A stretch of DNA of 64,000 nt, from assembly GCF_015234215.1 (NCBI RefSeq), contig NZ_JADEKP010000006.1:1-64000 (forward strand), in the 5' to 3' direction. The first letter of the stretch is position 1. Every line of letters begins with the position of its first letter. Source of the stretch: Clostridium chrysemydis. GTDB taxonomy: Bacteria; Bacillota; Clostridia; Clostridiales; Clostridiaceae. The notes under the pieces were generated by a model that searched no databases, was not told where the DNA came from, and worked only from the letters and a program-made list of their open reading frames with translations. Of this stretch, positions 33,719 to 43,955 are shown piece by piece. Made by a program: the position numbers and the translations under genes.

Positions 33719-34336
33719 ATGAAAAATAAACTTAATAAATTTCAAAAGTCCCATTTAATATTCTTTTTTATAGGCATAATATTATTTTTAGCATCTTTAT
33801 CATTTGCTATATACTTTTTTGCTTCAAATTATTTTTTAAGTTTTACTTATAAACCTTTAAAATCATTTGCAAAAAATATAGCTACTATTTCTGAAATAGG
33901 ATTTTTCTTAGCTTTAGGATTATTCATTTTGAGATTTTTGATTAAAGATTTAAGTTCTCGCGGTGTTTCTTTATTAAATAAACAATTATCAAGATTTAAT
34001 TTTGAAATACCAACTGATATTTCAAATAGAATATTAGATAGTTATCCTTTTAAAAAATTCAGAGAAATTTTAATGCCTTTTGCTAAATTTTTTCAAAGAT
34101 ATCATATAATTTTTGCACTTCTTGCAGGTTCAATAATTTTAATACATGGATGCATTTTTTTATCACTAGGTTTTAAGTGGGAAATAGGATATATATTTGG
34201 AGTTTTAGCTATGATTAATTTATTTATTATTATAGTATCTGGTATCTTTAGAATTTTTAATAAAAATATTTTACCTCACAAACATCTAGGAATATCTTTT
34301 ATAGTTCTTATGTGCTTACACATATTATTTATTTAA
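33719..34336 (+). CDS. Membrane protein with two H-x13-H pairs, possible di-haem cytochrome b, 205 aa
   Basis: Five membrane segments are visible at about residues 12-40, 58-76, 126-150, 155-178 and 186-205. Two helices carry histidines spaced exactly 14 residues apart: His129/His143 (RYHIIF...ILIHGC) and His187/His201 (HKHLG...MCLHILF). Paired H-x13-H helices are the bis-haem ligand pattern of ferric-reductase-like (YedZ/NOX-type) membrane domains. There is no FAD or NAD domain, so a partner would be needed. It is a single gene with TATAAGGAGGAAAA before its ATG, lying between dnaX and thyA. I infer haem binding from spacing only. Confidence 0.7.
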   Translation: MKNKLNKFQKSHLIFFFIGIILFLASLSFAIYFFASNYFLSFTYKPLKSFAKNIATISEIGFFLALGLFILRFLIKDLSSRGVSLLNKQLSRFNFEIPTDISNRILDSYPFKKFREILMPFAKFFQRYHIIFALLAGSIILIHGCIFLSLGFKWEIGYIFGVLAMINLFIIIVSGIFRIFNKNILPHKHLGISFIVLMCLHILFI

Positions 34337-34407
34337 TATATTAATTTGAATTATTATAATCTATAATATAGAATTAAGTAGATATTTTTAGAAAGGGGTG
34401 TCTTTTT

Positions 34408-35199
34408 ATGAGTCTTTATGACAAACAATACTTAGATATTGTAGAAAAGATATTAGATAACGGTTATTACGATCAAAACAGAACTGGTGTAGCTACTTAC
34501 AAAATACCACACCAATTTATGCAATTTGATTTAGAAAAAGAATTTCCTATTTTAACTACTAAATTCGTAGCATTCAAAACTGCTGTAAAAGAGCTTTTAT
34601 GGATATATAAAGATCAATCAAATAGCGTAAAAAAACTACAAGAACAAAACGTTAAAATATGGAACGAATGGATGATGGAAGACGGAACTATCGGAACTTC
34701 TTACGGTTGGGTTGTTAAAAAATTCGATCAATTAGATAAATTAATCGAAGCTTTAAAAAATAATCCTCAAGATAGAAGAATGATGATAAACCTTTGGCAA
34801 ATTCCATACTTAGATACAGGTGCACTTCACCCTTGTTGCTTCCTAACTATGTGGGATGTAACAGATGGTAGACTTAACTGTATGCTTGTACAAAGAAGTG
34901 GAGATATCCCACTAGGTGTACCTTTTAACACTACCCAATACGCAGTGCTTGTTCACTTAATTGCACAAGTTACAGGATTAAAACCTGGTTTATTTACTCA
35001 CGTAATAAATAATGCTCACATATATGAAAATCAAATCGAAGGAATGAAAATCCAATTAAGCAGAAGAAACGATGCTTACGAAGCACCAAAGCTTTGGTTA
35101 AATCCAGAAATTAAAGATTTCTACGATTTCACTCCTGAAGATATAAAACTAGAAAACTATGAATACCATCCATCAATAAAAATGGAGGTTTCAGTATAA
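34408..35199 (+). CDS. thyA: Thymidylate synthase, 263 aa
   Basis: Converts dUMP to dTMP using methylene-tetrahydrofolate. The catalytic Cys is in [12 protein letters not shown], and the nucleotide- and folate-binding motifs [11 protein letters not shown] and [18 protein letters not shown] are present. The length is typical of the short form. The stop overlaps the folA start by one base (TAATG), so the two are translationally coupled. The two products form one cycle, because ThyA makes dihydrofolate that FolA reduces. Confidence 0.97.
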   Translation: MSLYDKQYLDIVEKILDNGYYDQNRTGVATYKIPHQFMQFDLEKEFPILTTKFVAFKTAVKELLWIYKDQSNSVKKLQEQNVKIWNEWMMEDGTIGTSYGWVVKKFDQLDKLIEALKNNPQDRRMMINLWQIPYLDTGALHPCCFLTMWDVTDGRLNCMLVQRSGDIPLGVPFNTTQYAVLVHLIAQVTGLKPGLFTHVINNAHIYENQIEGMKIQLSRRNDAYEAPKLWLNPEIKDFYDFTPEDIKLENYEYHPSIKMEVSV

Positions 35200-35690
35200 T
35201 GTTATCTATAATAGTTGCTACAGCTTCTAACAATGCTATCGGAAAAGATAACAAGCTTTTATGGCATATTTCTGAAGATTTAAAAAGATTTAAAGAGATT
35301 ACATCATCTCACAAAATCTTTATGGGAAGAAAGACTTTCGAGTCCCTTCCTGGTATTTTACCAAACAGGCCTCATTTAATCTTAACTAGAGATAAGAATT
35401 TTTCTGTTTCTTCTGATAAAGTTACTATATTTAATAATTTAGATGACTTTTTAAAGGAATATAAAGATTCTAAAGAAGAAGTTTTTATAATAGGTGGCGG
35501 TGAAATATATAAATCTTTAATGCCTTATGCAGATAAAATATATCTAACTAAAATTCACAAAGACTTTGAAGCTGATACTTTCTTTCCACAGATAGACCTT
35601 AATAACTGGGAAGTTATTAACACTTCTCCTAAGTTATTAGACGAAAAAAGTGGATTAAATTATGAGTTTATAGATTTAAAAAGAAAATAG
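35199..35690 (+). CDS. folA: Dihydrofolate reductase, 163 aa
   Basis: Reduces dihydrofolate to tetrahydrofolate with NADPH. Motifs are NAIGKDNKLLWHISEDLKRF at the N-terminus, the active-site acidic residue in SEDLKRF, the NADPH-binding GRKTFESLP and IGGGEIYKSLMPYAD. Length and start are normal for the family. Confidence 0.96.
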   Translation: MLSIIVATASNNAIGKDNKLLWHISEDLKRFKEITSSHKIFMGRKTFESLPGILPNRPHLILTRDKNFSVSSDKVTIFNNLDDFLKEYKDSKEEVFIIGGGEIYKSLMPYADKIYLTKIHKDFEADTFFPQIDLNNWEVINTSPKLLDEKSGLNYEFIDLKRK

Positions 35691-35703
35691 TTTTTAAGAA
35701 TAG

Positions 35704-35745
35704 AAAAAGAGGGTATCTTACAAAAGTAAGATGCCCTCTCTTTCT
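35704..35745 (+). terminator. Terminator of thyA-folA
   Basis: AGAGGGTATCTTAC and GTAAGATGCCCTCT arms with an AAAA loop, followed by CTTTCTT. Confidence 0.88.
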
Positions 35746-35821
35746 TATCCTATTGTTCTCTATCTAAATCCTATTGAAGAGTAACCTAATTTATTTAAAT
35801 TAGCTATTTTTTTTCATAAAA

Positions 35822-36097
35822 AAACCATGCACCTCGCTTCGACAATAAACTCTAGGCGTTACCTCCGCAGTTAGCTCAGGCCAGATTGATCCACGGCACA
35901 CGGAAGAAACCACTTATTGCTGCTTCCTTCCGGACCTGACAAAGTTCATGGGCTCCCGTTGCGTGGGACCCAGCCATCAACACCACTTACGTAGGGCAGA
36001 CCCTAAAGTTTAAGGCCTCTACGAGGACTTCGATCTTGCTATAGCGGATTGCAAGTTACAGGGCACCGCTAACTCCCCATCTAGCACGGTATGGTAA
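35822..36097 (-). ncRNA. ffs: Signal recognition particle RNA, large bacterial type
   Basis: The minus-strand sequence has the universal SRP core GTCAGGTCCGGAAGGAAGCA, the Alu-domain segments GATGGGGAG-TAGCGGTGCCC and TGTAACTTGCAATCCGCT, and GAGCTAACTGCGGAGGTAAC near the 3' end. The layout is that of the roughly 270-nt Bacillus/Clostridium SRP RNA. The terminal ACCAT/ATGGT pairing sets the ends to about 36097 and 35822; a T run follows. The mature ends are approximate to a few bases. Confidence 0.95.
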
Positions 36098-36236
36098 AGA
36101 GTGTAGGAGTTGCACCTACAGTAGAGTAACTCTACTCGCACTGCAAAATTTCTTAAGCTTTAAGAAATTTTAGGACTCTCCATATTCATGATTTAATTTA
36201 CTCACTAATAATATCATATAAACTTTTTAAATTCAA
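36098..36236 (-). promoter_or_regulatory. SRP RNA promoter and structured 5' leader
   Basis: On the minus strand TTGAAT (36231-36236), a 17-base spacer and TATTAT (36208-36213, with an upstream TGA extended -10) form a good promoter. About 100 bases lie between the expected start and the mature RNA. They contain a 12-bp stem AAAATTTCTTAA/TTAAGAAATTTT (36145-36171) and two small hairpins (AGTAGAG/CTCTACT and GTAGG/CCTAC). Confidence 0.65.
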
Positions 36237-36262
36237 TGGTTTTTTATGAGAGTAAAAATCTT

Positions 36263-36353
36263 TGGCGGAGAGAAGGGGATTTGAACCCCTGATAGAAGTA
36301 AATCCTATACACGCTTTCCAGGCGTGCTCCTTCGGCCACTCGGACATCTCTCC
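36263..36353 (-). tRNA. tRNA-Ser (anticodon GGA)
   Basis: Acceptor arms GGAGAGA and TCTCTCC, discriminator G and an encoded CCA are visible. The anticodon stem CACGC/GCGTG encloses CTGGAAA, giving anticodon GGA. A long variable arm and the T-arm GGGGTTCAAATCCCC confirm a serine tRNA of 91 bases including CCA. Confidence 0.97.
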
Positions 36354-36540
36354 TTATATACTAATAATATCACATTACTTTTATTTTTAAAACTCATTCG
36401 TTTTTATCACTTTTAAACATTTTCATTTATTTATTTTTTATTATTATTAACTTTTATTTATTAAATACTTAATTTTTCTACAATATCTACGATAATATAA
36501 CCACTTCAAAATAATTACAAATGAAAAGGAGGAACAAAAC

Positions 36541-38592
36541 TTGAATAATTTTAAAAATAAAATAAAAAACTTCTCATTTACTAAATCTATTAGAGGGAAA
36601 TTTATACTTCTAGTTGGAGGTATTTTAATCTTTAGCCAAATTGCAACCTCTACCCTTTCCTTCTTCTTATCAAAACCGATTCAAGAAGAACAAATTATTT
36701 CAATATTCCAATCTGATGCACGTGGAATAGCTTCAACAATAAAATATTTTTTAGATAGTGAATCTCTTGAAATAAACGGATTTCTATTTGATCAAAAATT
36801 TAAAGATTTAGCGGTTTCAAATGTAAATGATCTTAAAGGAAAGGACGCTAAACTAAAGAAATCACAAGAAGAGTTAAATAAAATATTAAAAAAAGATATG
36901 AGTAAAAAATACGTATCTGATGTTTACTTAGTTAATAAAGACGGTATTATAGTATCTTCTGGTGATGAATCTGTGCTTTTTGCAGATGTTTCTGATAGAG
37001 ATTATTTCAAGAAGATGAAAGAGGGAGAAGATACATATATATCTGATATGCTAGTTTCTACAGATTCATCTGGAAAACATATAAATGTTATAGCTAGAAG
37101 AATGACAGATGAAAAAGGAAACTTTATCGGAATGATAGGTAAGGATTTAACTTCTGACGCTTATGTTGATCTTTTAAAGAAATATAATGTTGATAGATAC
37201 AATGTATTTCTAACTGATAAAAAAGGACAAGTTGTTTATAACGTAGATGATTCTTTAATAGGCACTGAAATAAAATTAGATATTTATGATACTAAAGACT
37301 TAGGTGATGGAATGAGTGAATTATCTTATAAATATAAGGATTCAGACAAACTAGCTATAACAGATAAAATACCTGGTTTAGGTTGGACAGTTCATTCTAC
37401 TGGGCACAAATCTGATATAAATGAACCTATTATGAGGATATTATATACATCAGGCATCCTTACTTTAGTTATATTAATAATATCTTTAATCTACACATCA
37501 TATGCAGCTAAAAAATTCTCAAACCCTATAAAGAAATTAAAAGACTATACTGCAAAGATAGCTAAGGGAGAATTAAACTTTAGAATTACAGATATAAAAA
37601 CTAAAGACGAAATAGAAGAACTTTCTGACGAGTTAAATATAGCTTTAGATAGCTTATCTACTACTCTTAGAGAAGTTAAAACTACAATAAATACAGTTAC
37701 AGACCAATCTAGTAATTTATCTGCTGTAAATGAAGAAGTAACTGCAACTAATAGCGAAATAAATTTAGCTATAAATAATATAACTGAGAGAATTACAGAT
37801 TCAGCCCTTCAAGCACAAAACTGCGAGGATCAAACTAAAGAATTAGAATTATCAATGATTTCTTTAGAAGAAAATAATAAACTTATGGTTAATCAAAGTG
37901 ATTCTGTTGTTGAATCATTAAATTCTAATAACAAGAATTTAGATACAGTATTAGATTCTAAAGAGCAGTCTTATAGTAGTTTTGAAGAACTAAAGTCTAC
38001 TATAGATAAATTAATTGGAGGTGTTAAAAATATAAGCACTTTCTTAAATGATATAAACCAAATAGCAGAGCAAACTAATCTTTTATCTTTAAATGCTGCT
38101 ATTGAAGCTGCAAGAGCTGGCGAGGCTGGAAAAGGCTTTGCTGTAGTATCTGACGAAATAAGAACACTTTCAAGCGATACTCAAATTGCAACTGAAAAAA
38201 TCAGAGACATAATAAATCAAATAGATAATTTAGTAGGTGAAACTAAAACTACTCTAGATGTTACTGAAAAGCTAAATACAGACGAAAATAATTACTTTAA
38301 ATTAATGGCATCTTCATTTAGCGAAATGGAAACTTCTTTAAACGAGATGGTTTCTATAACTAATATGATTTCAAACGAAATAAACTTAGTAAATGAAAAG
38401 AAAAATGCTGTTCTTACAAGTATTTCTGAAGTATCAGATAGCTCTCAGCAAATTGCTGCAATAACAGAAGAGCTTTCTGCATCAGCAAACGAACAAAGTC
38501 TAACTTTTGACACAATTAATACTAGTGCAAGTGAATTACAATTCACAGCAGAAGACGTAAGATCTAAGGTAGAAAATTTCATAATTGACTAA
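36541..38592 (+). CDS. Methyl-accepting chemotaxis protein, Cache type (copy 1), 683 aa
   Basis: Membrane chemoreceptor. Membrane segment 1 (about 21-43), an extracellular Cache-type sensor (about 45-295), membrane segment 2 (about 297-320), HAMP ([20 protein letters not shown]) and a long cytoplasmic coiled coil. The signalling tip is [20 protein letters not shown]. The sensor contains [17 protein letters not shown] and [18 protein letters not shown], typical of dCache domains that bind small ligands. It starts with TTG eight bases after AGGAGG. No che or flagellar gene is in the window. A weak sigma-D-like ACGATAA lies about 50 bases upstream. Confidence 0.93.
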   Translation: MNNFKNKIKNFSFTKSIRGKFILLVGGILIFSQIATSTLSFFLSKPIQEEQIISIFQSDARGIASTIKYFLDSESLEINGFLFDQKFKDLAVSNVNDLKGKDAKLKKSQEELNKILKKDMSKKYVSDVYLVNKDGIIVSSGDESVLFADVSDRDYFKKMKEGEDTYISDMLVSTDSSGKHINVIARRMTDEKGNFIGMIGKDLTSDAYVDLLKKYNVDRYNVFLTDKKGQVVYNVDDSLIGTEIKLDIYDTKDLGDGMSELSYKYKDSDKLAITDKIPGLGWTVHSTGHKSDINEPIMRILYTSGILTLVILIISLIYTSYAAKKFSNPIKKLKDYTAKIAKGELNFRITDIKTKDEIEELSDELNIALDSLSTTLREVKTTINTVTDQSSNLSAVNEEVTATNSEINLAINNITERITDSALQAQNCEDQTKELELSMISLEENNKLMVNQSDSVVESLNSNNKNLDTVLDSKEQSYSSFEELKSTIDKLIGGVKNISTFLNDINQIAEQTNLLSLNAAIEAARAGEAGKGFAVVSDEIRTLSSDTQIATEKIRDIINQIDNLVGETKTTLDVTEKLNTDENNYFKLMASSFSEMETSLNEMVSITNMISNEINLVNEKKNAVLTSISEVSDSSQQIAAITEELSASANEQSLTFDTINTSASELQFTAEDVRSKVENFIID

Positions 38593-38694
38593 TTAATACT
38601 AATATTTACTCCTTGTTAATTGATTTTTTAATAAATTTTATAATATAATTTATTCTTGTATTATAATTTAAAATAATTAACGAGGAGTATATTA

Positions 38695-40755
38695 ATGTTT
38701 AAGGGTAAAAGTTTTAAAAAACTAAAAGACTTTAAAGTGACAAAATCAATTCAAACCAAATTTGTTATGATTGTAGGGATTTTACTAATTTTAAGTCAAA
38801 TTGCTACATCTCAATTAACATTTAACCTAGTGAAAAAAGAACAAACCAATCAAATAATTGCAACATTTGAATCGGACGTAACTGGTATTTCTGAATCACT
38901 TGGTTACTATCTAAAAAGTGAAGCTGTTGAACTCAATGGATTTTTATTTGATCAAAATTTTACAAATTTTGCTAAAGTAGACGCTAATGACTTAAAAAAA
39001 TCAGATTCTAAGGCTTCAAAAACTCAAAAAGAAATAAACTCTATATTTAAAAAAGATACTGAAAAATCTCATATAGAATCACAGTATTTAATAAATAAAG
39101 ATGGGGTAATAGTTGCTTCTTCAGATGAAGCTGGAATTTTAAGAAATGTTTCAGATAGAAAGTATTTTAAAGAAATCCAGTCTGGAAAAGATACTTACAT
39201 ATCAAATCTTATTAAATCAAATGAATCTGGAAACTACATTAATGTTGTAGCTAGAAGAATGACAGATAAAGATGGTAATTTTATAGGAGTTATATGTAAA
39301 GATATAGTTTCTGATGCCTATAAGCCATTATTATCACCATATAACAAAGATACATTCAATGTATGTTTAACTGATGAAGACGGCGTTATGATTTATAATT
39401 CAAATAAAGATTTAATAGGCCAAAAAATTGACTTAGGTCAAGATAAAGCTGTAAAGGATGAAAATAATAACAACGTATCAAGAGTTAACTATACATTAAA
39501 CGGACAAGAAAAAATGGCACTAACATCTACTATGCCTTCAACAGGATGGCATGTATATTCTACAGGTATAGTTAAAGATTTTTATGCCCCTATAGATAAG
39601 ATTTCTTTAATGTCAAACTTAGTAGCTGCTGTAATTTTAATAATTGCACTTATTATCACTTTCTTCCTTGCAAAGAGTTTCTCAAATCCAATAAAGAAAC
39701 TTAAAGATTATATTGGACTTCTTTCAAAGGGAGATTTAAGTTTTAGAATAAACGATATAAAAACAGGTGATGAAATAGAATCACTTGCAAACGAGCTTAA
39801 TGATACTTTAGAAAACTTATCTAATGTATTAACTGATGTACAAGCTTCAGTTAATAATGTAACTGATCAATCAAGCAATCTTTCTGCAATAAATGAAGAA
39901 GTTACAGCAACTAATAACGAGATAACTCTTGCTATTAATAATATAACTGAAAGAATTACAGATTCAGCTATGGAAGCTCAAAAATGTGAGGAGCAAACAA
40001 AAGATTTAGAGTCTGCCGTTAACTCTTTAGATTCACATAATAAAATTATGATAAATCAAAGTAATAACGTAGTAGACACACTAGTTCAAAATAATAACAA
40101 CATAGAAAATCTTATAAACTCTAAAAAAGATTCTGCAAGAAGCTTTAGCAATTTAAAAGCTACTATAGATGATTTATTAAAGGGAGTAAATAATATCTCT
40201 AATTTCTTAAATGTAATAAACCAAATTGCAGAACAAACTAACCTTCTATCACTTAATGCTGCAATTGAAGCTGCAAGAGCTGGTGAGGCTGGAAAAGGAT
40301 TTGCTGTTGTATCAGATGAGATAAGAAATCTATCAAACGATACTCAAAAAGCTACAGAAAATATAAGTAAAATAATTTCTGAAATAGATAGCTTAGTAGT
40401 AGATACTCAAAAAACTTTAAGTTCTACTGAGGAACTAAGTATAAATGAGCATACTTCATTTAATATAATGGAAGATTCCTTTAAAGAAATGGAAAGTTCT
40501 TTAGGTAAGATGGTTGAAATAACTAAACAAATTTCTTCAGAGATTTCAACTGTAAATAAAAGAAAAGATGAAGTTCTTCTTGCAATTTCAGAAGTTTCAA
40601 GTGCATCTCAACAAATAGCTGCAATAACAGAAGAGGTTAATGCTTCTGCTAGTGAGCAAGATTCAACATTTGAAACTATAAACCACAGTGCAGAAGAATT
40701 ACAATGCACAGCTGAAGATGTTAGAAATAAAGTTGAACAATTTAAAGTAAAATAA
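38695..40755 (+). CDS. Methyl-accepting chemotaxis protein, Cache type (copy 2), 686 aa
   Basis: Tandem paralogue of the receptor at 36541, with the same domain order: membrane segment, Cache sensor, membrane segment, HAMP, signalling domain with [20 protein letters not shown]. The cytoplasmic halves are nearly superimposable, including [21 protein letters not shown], whereas the sensors have diverged ([18 protein letters not shown] against [18 protein letters not shown]). The copies probably sense related ligands. It has its own upstream spacer and an ACGAGGAG ribosome-binding site, so it can be read separately. Confidence 0.93.
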   Translation: MFKGKSFKKLKDFKVTKSIQTKFVMIVGILLILSQIATSQLTFNLVKKEQTNQIIATFESDVTGISESLGYYLKSEAVELNGFLFDQNFTNFAKVDANDLKKSDSKASKTQKEINSIFKKDTEKSHIESQYLINKDGVIVASSDEAGILRNVSDRKYFKEIQSGKDTYISNLIKSNESGNYINVVARRMTDKDGNFIGVICKDIVSDAYKPLLSPYNKDTFNVCLTDEDGVMIYNSNKDLIGQKIDLGQDKAVKDENNNNVSRVNYTLNGQEKMALTSTMPSTGWHVYSTGIVKDFYAPIDKISLMSNLVAAVILIIALIITFFLAKSFSNPIKKLKDYIGLLSKGDLSFRINDIKTGDEIESLANELNDTLENLSNVLTDVQASVNNVTDQSSNLSAINEEVTATNNEITLAINNITERITDSAMEAQKCEEQTKDLESAVNSLDSHNKIMINQSNNVVDTLVQNNNNIENLINSKKDSARSFSNLKATIDDLLKGVNNISNFLNVINQIAEQTNLLSLNAAIEAARAGEAGKGFAVVSDEIRNLSNDTQKATENISKIISEIDSLVVDTQKTLSSTEELSINEHTSFNIMEDSFKEMESSLGKMVEITKQISSEISTVNKRKDEVLLAISEVSSASQQIAAITEEVNASASEQDSTFETINHSAEELQCTAEDVRNKVEQFKVK

Positions 40756-40787
40756 AAAAGAGAGGTTTAAAAACCTCTCTTTTTTAT
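40755..40787. terminator. Bidirectional terminator, chemoreceptor and oxidoreductase
   Basis: AAAAGAGAGGTTT and AAACCTCTCTTTT arms lie between convergent genes and overlap their ends. Confidence 0.88.
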
Positions 40788-41725
40788 TCATTAGGATATT
40801 TAAGCTCTATCTTTTCTCTTATTGAATCTAAAGTTTTCATAACTTTAAGTGATAAATTATTATCCTTATTTTCTTTTAAAGCTACTTTATTTACGAATGC
40901 TTTTATCTCGTATGCCATCCCCGTAGAAATTTTTTCAGTTTTAATAGTCTCTATTTTGTTATCTATATCTCTTAATATTATAGTATCTGATACACTAAAA
41001 TCTTTAAGCGTTATAGTTCCTCTTTCACACAACACTCTAAGGTCTCCTCTACTTTGAGAAATGCAAGTGCAATACATAGTAGCTATAGCATCTTTATATT
41101 TTAAAATAGCTGTAGTAGAAGAATCTACTCCTGTATCTAGTTTTAACGCTTCAGCTAAGATTTTAGAAGGCTCTCCTAATAGATCAACTATAGCGTATAT
41201 ACAATACACTCCAAGGTCCATTAAAGCCCCTCCAGTTAATTCTAAGGTGTGTCTATATAATCTACTAGATATTCTCCCTGCGCTAGTTTCTATGCTTATT
41301 ATTTTTCCAAAATGCTCATCCTTTAAAAGTTCTTTAAGCTTTAAGTATGATGGCATATAAATAAGTCTCATAGCTTCCATATAAACTACGCCCTTTTCTT
41401 CTGCTAAACTTAAAACTTTGCTTAATTCTTTAGAATTTGTTGTAACTGGTTTTTCACAAAGTACGTTTAAACCTCTTTCTATAGCTATAGTAGAATATTC
41501 CAAATGAGAATTACTATGTGATGCTATATAAATACTGTCTATACCTGAATCTAATAATTCTTCTAAAGTTTTGCACGGCTTTTTTATACCGTATTTTTCA
41601 GATATATCTTTTGCTTTAGAAAAAGTTCTTGAAAAGCATGAAATTATTTCTAAGTTTTCTATACCTTTAGAATTTTTTAAAAATTCATCTACTATGTATC
41701 CTGCGCCTATTATTCCAAGTTTCAT
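40784..41725 (-). CDS. Gfo/Idh/MocA family NAD(P)-dependent oxidoreductase, 313 aa
   Basis: The N-terminal Rossmann fold begins LGIIGAGYIVDEFL and the family catalytic motif is CEKPVTTN (the EKP lysine). The substrate domain contains GGALMDLGVYCIYA. Such enzymes oxidise sugars, inositols or related polyols; the substrate cannot be told from the sequence. The frame is open to 41779, but the ATG at 41725 has AAAGGGGAGAG upstream and starts the fold, so it was chosen. A cre-like site lies about 60 bases upstream, consistent with a sugar-related role. Confidence 0.85.
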   Translation of the reverse strand: MKLGIIGAGYIVDEFLKNSKGIENLEIISCFSRTFSKAKDISEKYGIKKPCKTLEELLDSGIDSIYIASHSNSHLEYSTIAIERGLNVLCEKPVTTNSKELSKVLSLAEEKGVVYMEAMRLIYMPSYLKLKELLKDEHFGKIISIETSAGRISSRLYRHTLELTGGALMDLGVYCIYAIVDLLGEPSKILAEALKLDTGVDSSTTAILKYKDAIATMYCTCISQSRGDLRVLCERGTITLKDFSVSDTIILRDIDNKIETIKTEKISTGMAYEIKAFVNKVALKENKDNNLSLKVMKTLDSIREKIELKYPNE

Positions 41726-41784
41726 AATTTCTCTCCCCTTTATAATAAATTTTATATTATCTATTTTACACATTATCAAAATAA

Positions 41785-41798
41785 TGACAACGTTTTAA
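41785..41798. promoter_or_regulatory. cre-like site upstream of the oxidoreductase gene
   Basis: TGACAACGTTTTAA matches the cre consensus TGWNANCGNTNWCA at all fixed positions except the C near the end. It lies in the gap between the oxidoreductase (minus) and dedA (plus), so either could be under CcpA control. The same TGACAACGTTTT core occurs at the EIIA promoter (4342). Confidence 0.5.
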
Positions 41799-41908
41799 TA
41801 TATTTGTCAAAAATTATATATGTAAATTTTACTTTTAACTCTGTCGTAACCTATTTTTAACATTTATGATTTATAATTACATAAACATTCATATTAAGGA
41901 GATTAGCT

Positions 41909-42526
41909 GTGGATTTAATTAATAATTTTGTGGATACTATTTTAAATATTATTGGTAACTTTGGATACCTTGGAATATTTCTAGCCGTATATCTAGAGTA
42001 CGCTTGTTTTCCTCTTCCTAGTGAAGTTATATTACCCTTTGTAGGCCTTTTAGCAGCTACAGGTAACGTAACCTTTGTAGGTGCTTTAACAGTTAGTGTA
42101 ATCGCAGGACTTTTAGGTTCTATAACGTGCTATTACATAGGTTATTTCGGAGGGTCTATCTTACTAGATAAAATACAAGTAAAATTCAAAGGCTCTAGAA
42201 AAAGTATAGAAAAAATAAACCGTTTAATAAATAAATACCAAAAGACTTCTATATTTTTTACAAGACTTCTTCCTTTAACTAGAACTTATATATCTTTAGT
42301 TGTTGGAAGCATAAAACTTAACTTATCTCACTTTCTACTTTATTCTTTAGGAGGAATACTTATCTGGAATACATTCCTTATTTCTATAGGATATTTCCTT
42401 GGTGAAAATAAGGAATTAATAAATAAAATCCTTGGAGAATACAGTATAGTAGCTATAGGTTTAGTTTTAATAATAATTATAGTATTTTTAATAAAGAAAT
42501 TTTATAAGAAAAAAGAAAGAGCATAA
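41909..42526 (+). CDS. DedA family membrane protein, 205 aa
   Basis: DedA (SNARE-associated/VTT) proteins are membrane proteins, several of which are now considered lipid-carrier flippases. The family region FLAVYLEYACFPLPSEVILPF and the later FFTRLLPLTRTYISLVVG, with its conserved Arg residues, are present. Five to six hydrophobic segments are seen, and the C-terminus is basic. The start is GTG after AAGGAG. It is a single gene closed by a hairpin terminator. Confidence 0.88.
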   Translation: MDLINNFVDTILNIIGNFGYLGIFLAVYLEYACFPLPSEVILPFVGLLAATGNVTFVGALTVSVIAGLLGSITCYYIGYFGGSILLDKIQVKFKGSRKSIEKINRLINKYQKTSIFFTRLLPLTRTYISLVVGSIKLNLSHFLLYSLGGILIWNTFLISIGYFLGENKELINKILGEYSIVAIGLVLIIIIVFLIKKFYKKKERA

Positions 42527-42543
42527 AACTCTTTCTTTTTTTA
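42513..42543. terminator. Terminator after dedA, shared with the next gene
   Basis: AGAAAGAG and CTCTTTCT arms with loop CATAAAA and a T run on the plus strand; it overlaps the end of dedA and the stop of the convergent gene at 42541. Confidence 0.8.
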
Positions 42544-42996
42544 TATTAAAATATTTATTCTATTCTTTTCTTTTGCCATTTCAATAAGATCTAACTGAAT
42601 CTTACCTACAATAAAATTAACTTCGCTTTTTGAGCTCATACATTGTATAGCTTCACCCTTAGCTTTTTTTATTATAAATTCTATTTCTTCTTTAGTTTTA
42701 GCGGATCTTAAGTCGCTCTCTAAAGAAGCTCTCTTACTATTTAAATCTTTAGCCTTTTTAAATAAATCTGGCTTTTTAGATTTTAAATAATTTAATTCTT
42801 CCTCAGTTAGAGTCTTACCACTTGCTAGCTTTTTTGCAAGTTTTTCTGATTTTATATTTTCTTTAATAGCCTCCGCTATTAAAGATTTACCTTCATCATT
42901 TTCTTTTTTATTAGGCTTTAAAATATCTACTATGTTTGGAGTAACCAAATTATCTTTTTTATAATTATAGTTAATATTTAATTTATTTATATCCAC
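42541..42996 (-). CDS. Hypothetical coiled-coil protein, 151 aa
   Basis: Unrecognised, highly charged (Lys/Glu-rich), predicted all-helical cytoplasmic protein. A Thr-Glu-Glu-Glu capped helix begins LTEEELNYLKSKKPDLFKKA and another reads KTKEEIEFIIKKAKGEAIQC. An ATG at 43011 overlaps the GGAGG box, so the GTG at 42996 (eight-base spacing, MDINKLNIN) was chosen. It stands alone between dedA and the sugar operon. Confidence 0.7.
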   Translation of the reverse strand: MDINKLNINYNYKKDNLVTPNIVDILKPNKKENDEGKSLIAEAIKENIKSEKLAKKLASGKTLTEEELNYLKSKKPDLFKKAKDLNSKRASLESDLRSAKTKEEIEFIIKKAKGEAIQCMSSKSEVNFIVGKIQLDLIEMAKEKNRINILI

Positions 42997-43061
42997 AATA
43001 AATACCTCCATAATTTTACTATTATGTAAGTATCGTTTTATATTTCGTATTCTTTAACAAA

Positions 43062-43943
43062 TTAATTATATTCGTTTAAGTAATTTGCAAGAGCCCCTAT
43101 AAGATTAGAGTCATTTTTGTGTATACAGATATCTAATTTAGGCTTAATTGTTCTTATATCTATATTTTCTCTAATTTCTTCTATTTCACTATCAAGTCTT
43201 TCTATAAACCCTTCTCTTTCACTAATCCCTCCACCTATAAGGATTATTTCAGGGTCATAAATATGCTGTAAATTAAATATTCCTTTAGCTAAGTTTTTAT
43301 AAAAAGTATTTATAGCATCTATACATACCTCATTTCCTAAGCTAGCTTCTTTAAATATTCTCTCTCCATCATATGAATCGTCATTGTAGTGTTTTCTAAC
43401 CTTTCTTACAAAAGACATAGTAGATGCACACTCACTAAAGTTTCTATATTTAGAACCCTCTTCTTCCATAAGCATATAACCGAATTCTCCTCCGTATAAG
43501 TGCTTTCCGTGATGGATTTTTCCGTCACTTACTATAGCGCCACCTATACCTGTTCCACAAACTAAAAACATCATATCTTTTAAGCCTTTAGCGTTTCCTG
43601 AGAAAACTTCTGCTAAAGCTGCGCAGTTTGCATCATTTTCTATAGAAACATTTAAACCTGTCTTTTCTTTAAATACTTCTTTAAAGTTTGGTCCGTGGAT
43701 ACAAGGAACTGCACTGTCTCCTCCAACTATCCCACTCTTAGAATCTACTGCACCTGGAGAACTTATAGCTAAACCTTCTATTTCGTATTCTTTTTTCATA
43801 TCTTCTATCCAGTTTGCTATAGTGTCTGATAGCTCTTCAAAGTTATCAGATACTTTAAGTTTTGATTTTGACTTTAGGTTTCCTAATTTATCAGATACAG
43901 CTACCTTTATAGCTGTTCCTCCTATATCAATACAAGCATACAT
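43062..43943 (-). CDS. ROK family sugar kinase, 293 aa
   Basis: Cytoplasmic sugar kinase with the phosphate-binding start YACIDIGGTAIKVAV and the ROK signature VCGTGIGGAIVSDGKIHHGKHLYGGEFGYM. It carries no DNA-binding domain, so it is an enzyme and not a repressor. It is the last gene of the GH38/GH1 operon, 12 bases after the GH1 gene. It probably phosphorylates glucose or mannose released by those hydrolases, or a beta-glucoside. Confidence 0.88.
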   Translation of the reverse strand: MYACIDIGGTAIKVAVSDKLGNLKSKSKLKVSDNFEELSDTIANWIEDMKKEYEIEGLAISSPGAVDSKSGIVGGDSAVPCIHGPNFKEVFKEKTGLNVSIENDANCAALAEVFSGNAKGLKDMMFLVCGTGIGGAIVSDGKIHHGKHLYGGEFGYMLMEEEGSKYRNFSECASTMSFVRKVRKHYNDDSYDGERIFKEASLGNEVCIDAINTFYKNLAKGIFNLQHIYDPEIILIGGGISEREGFIERLDSEIEEIRENIDIRTIKPKLDICIHKNDSNLIGALANYLNEYN

Positions 43944-43955
43944 AAACTATTCCCC

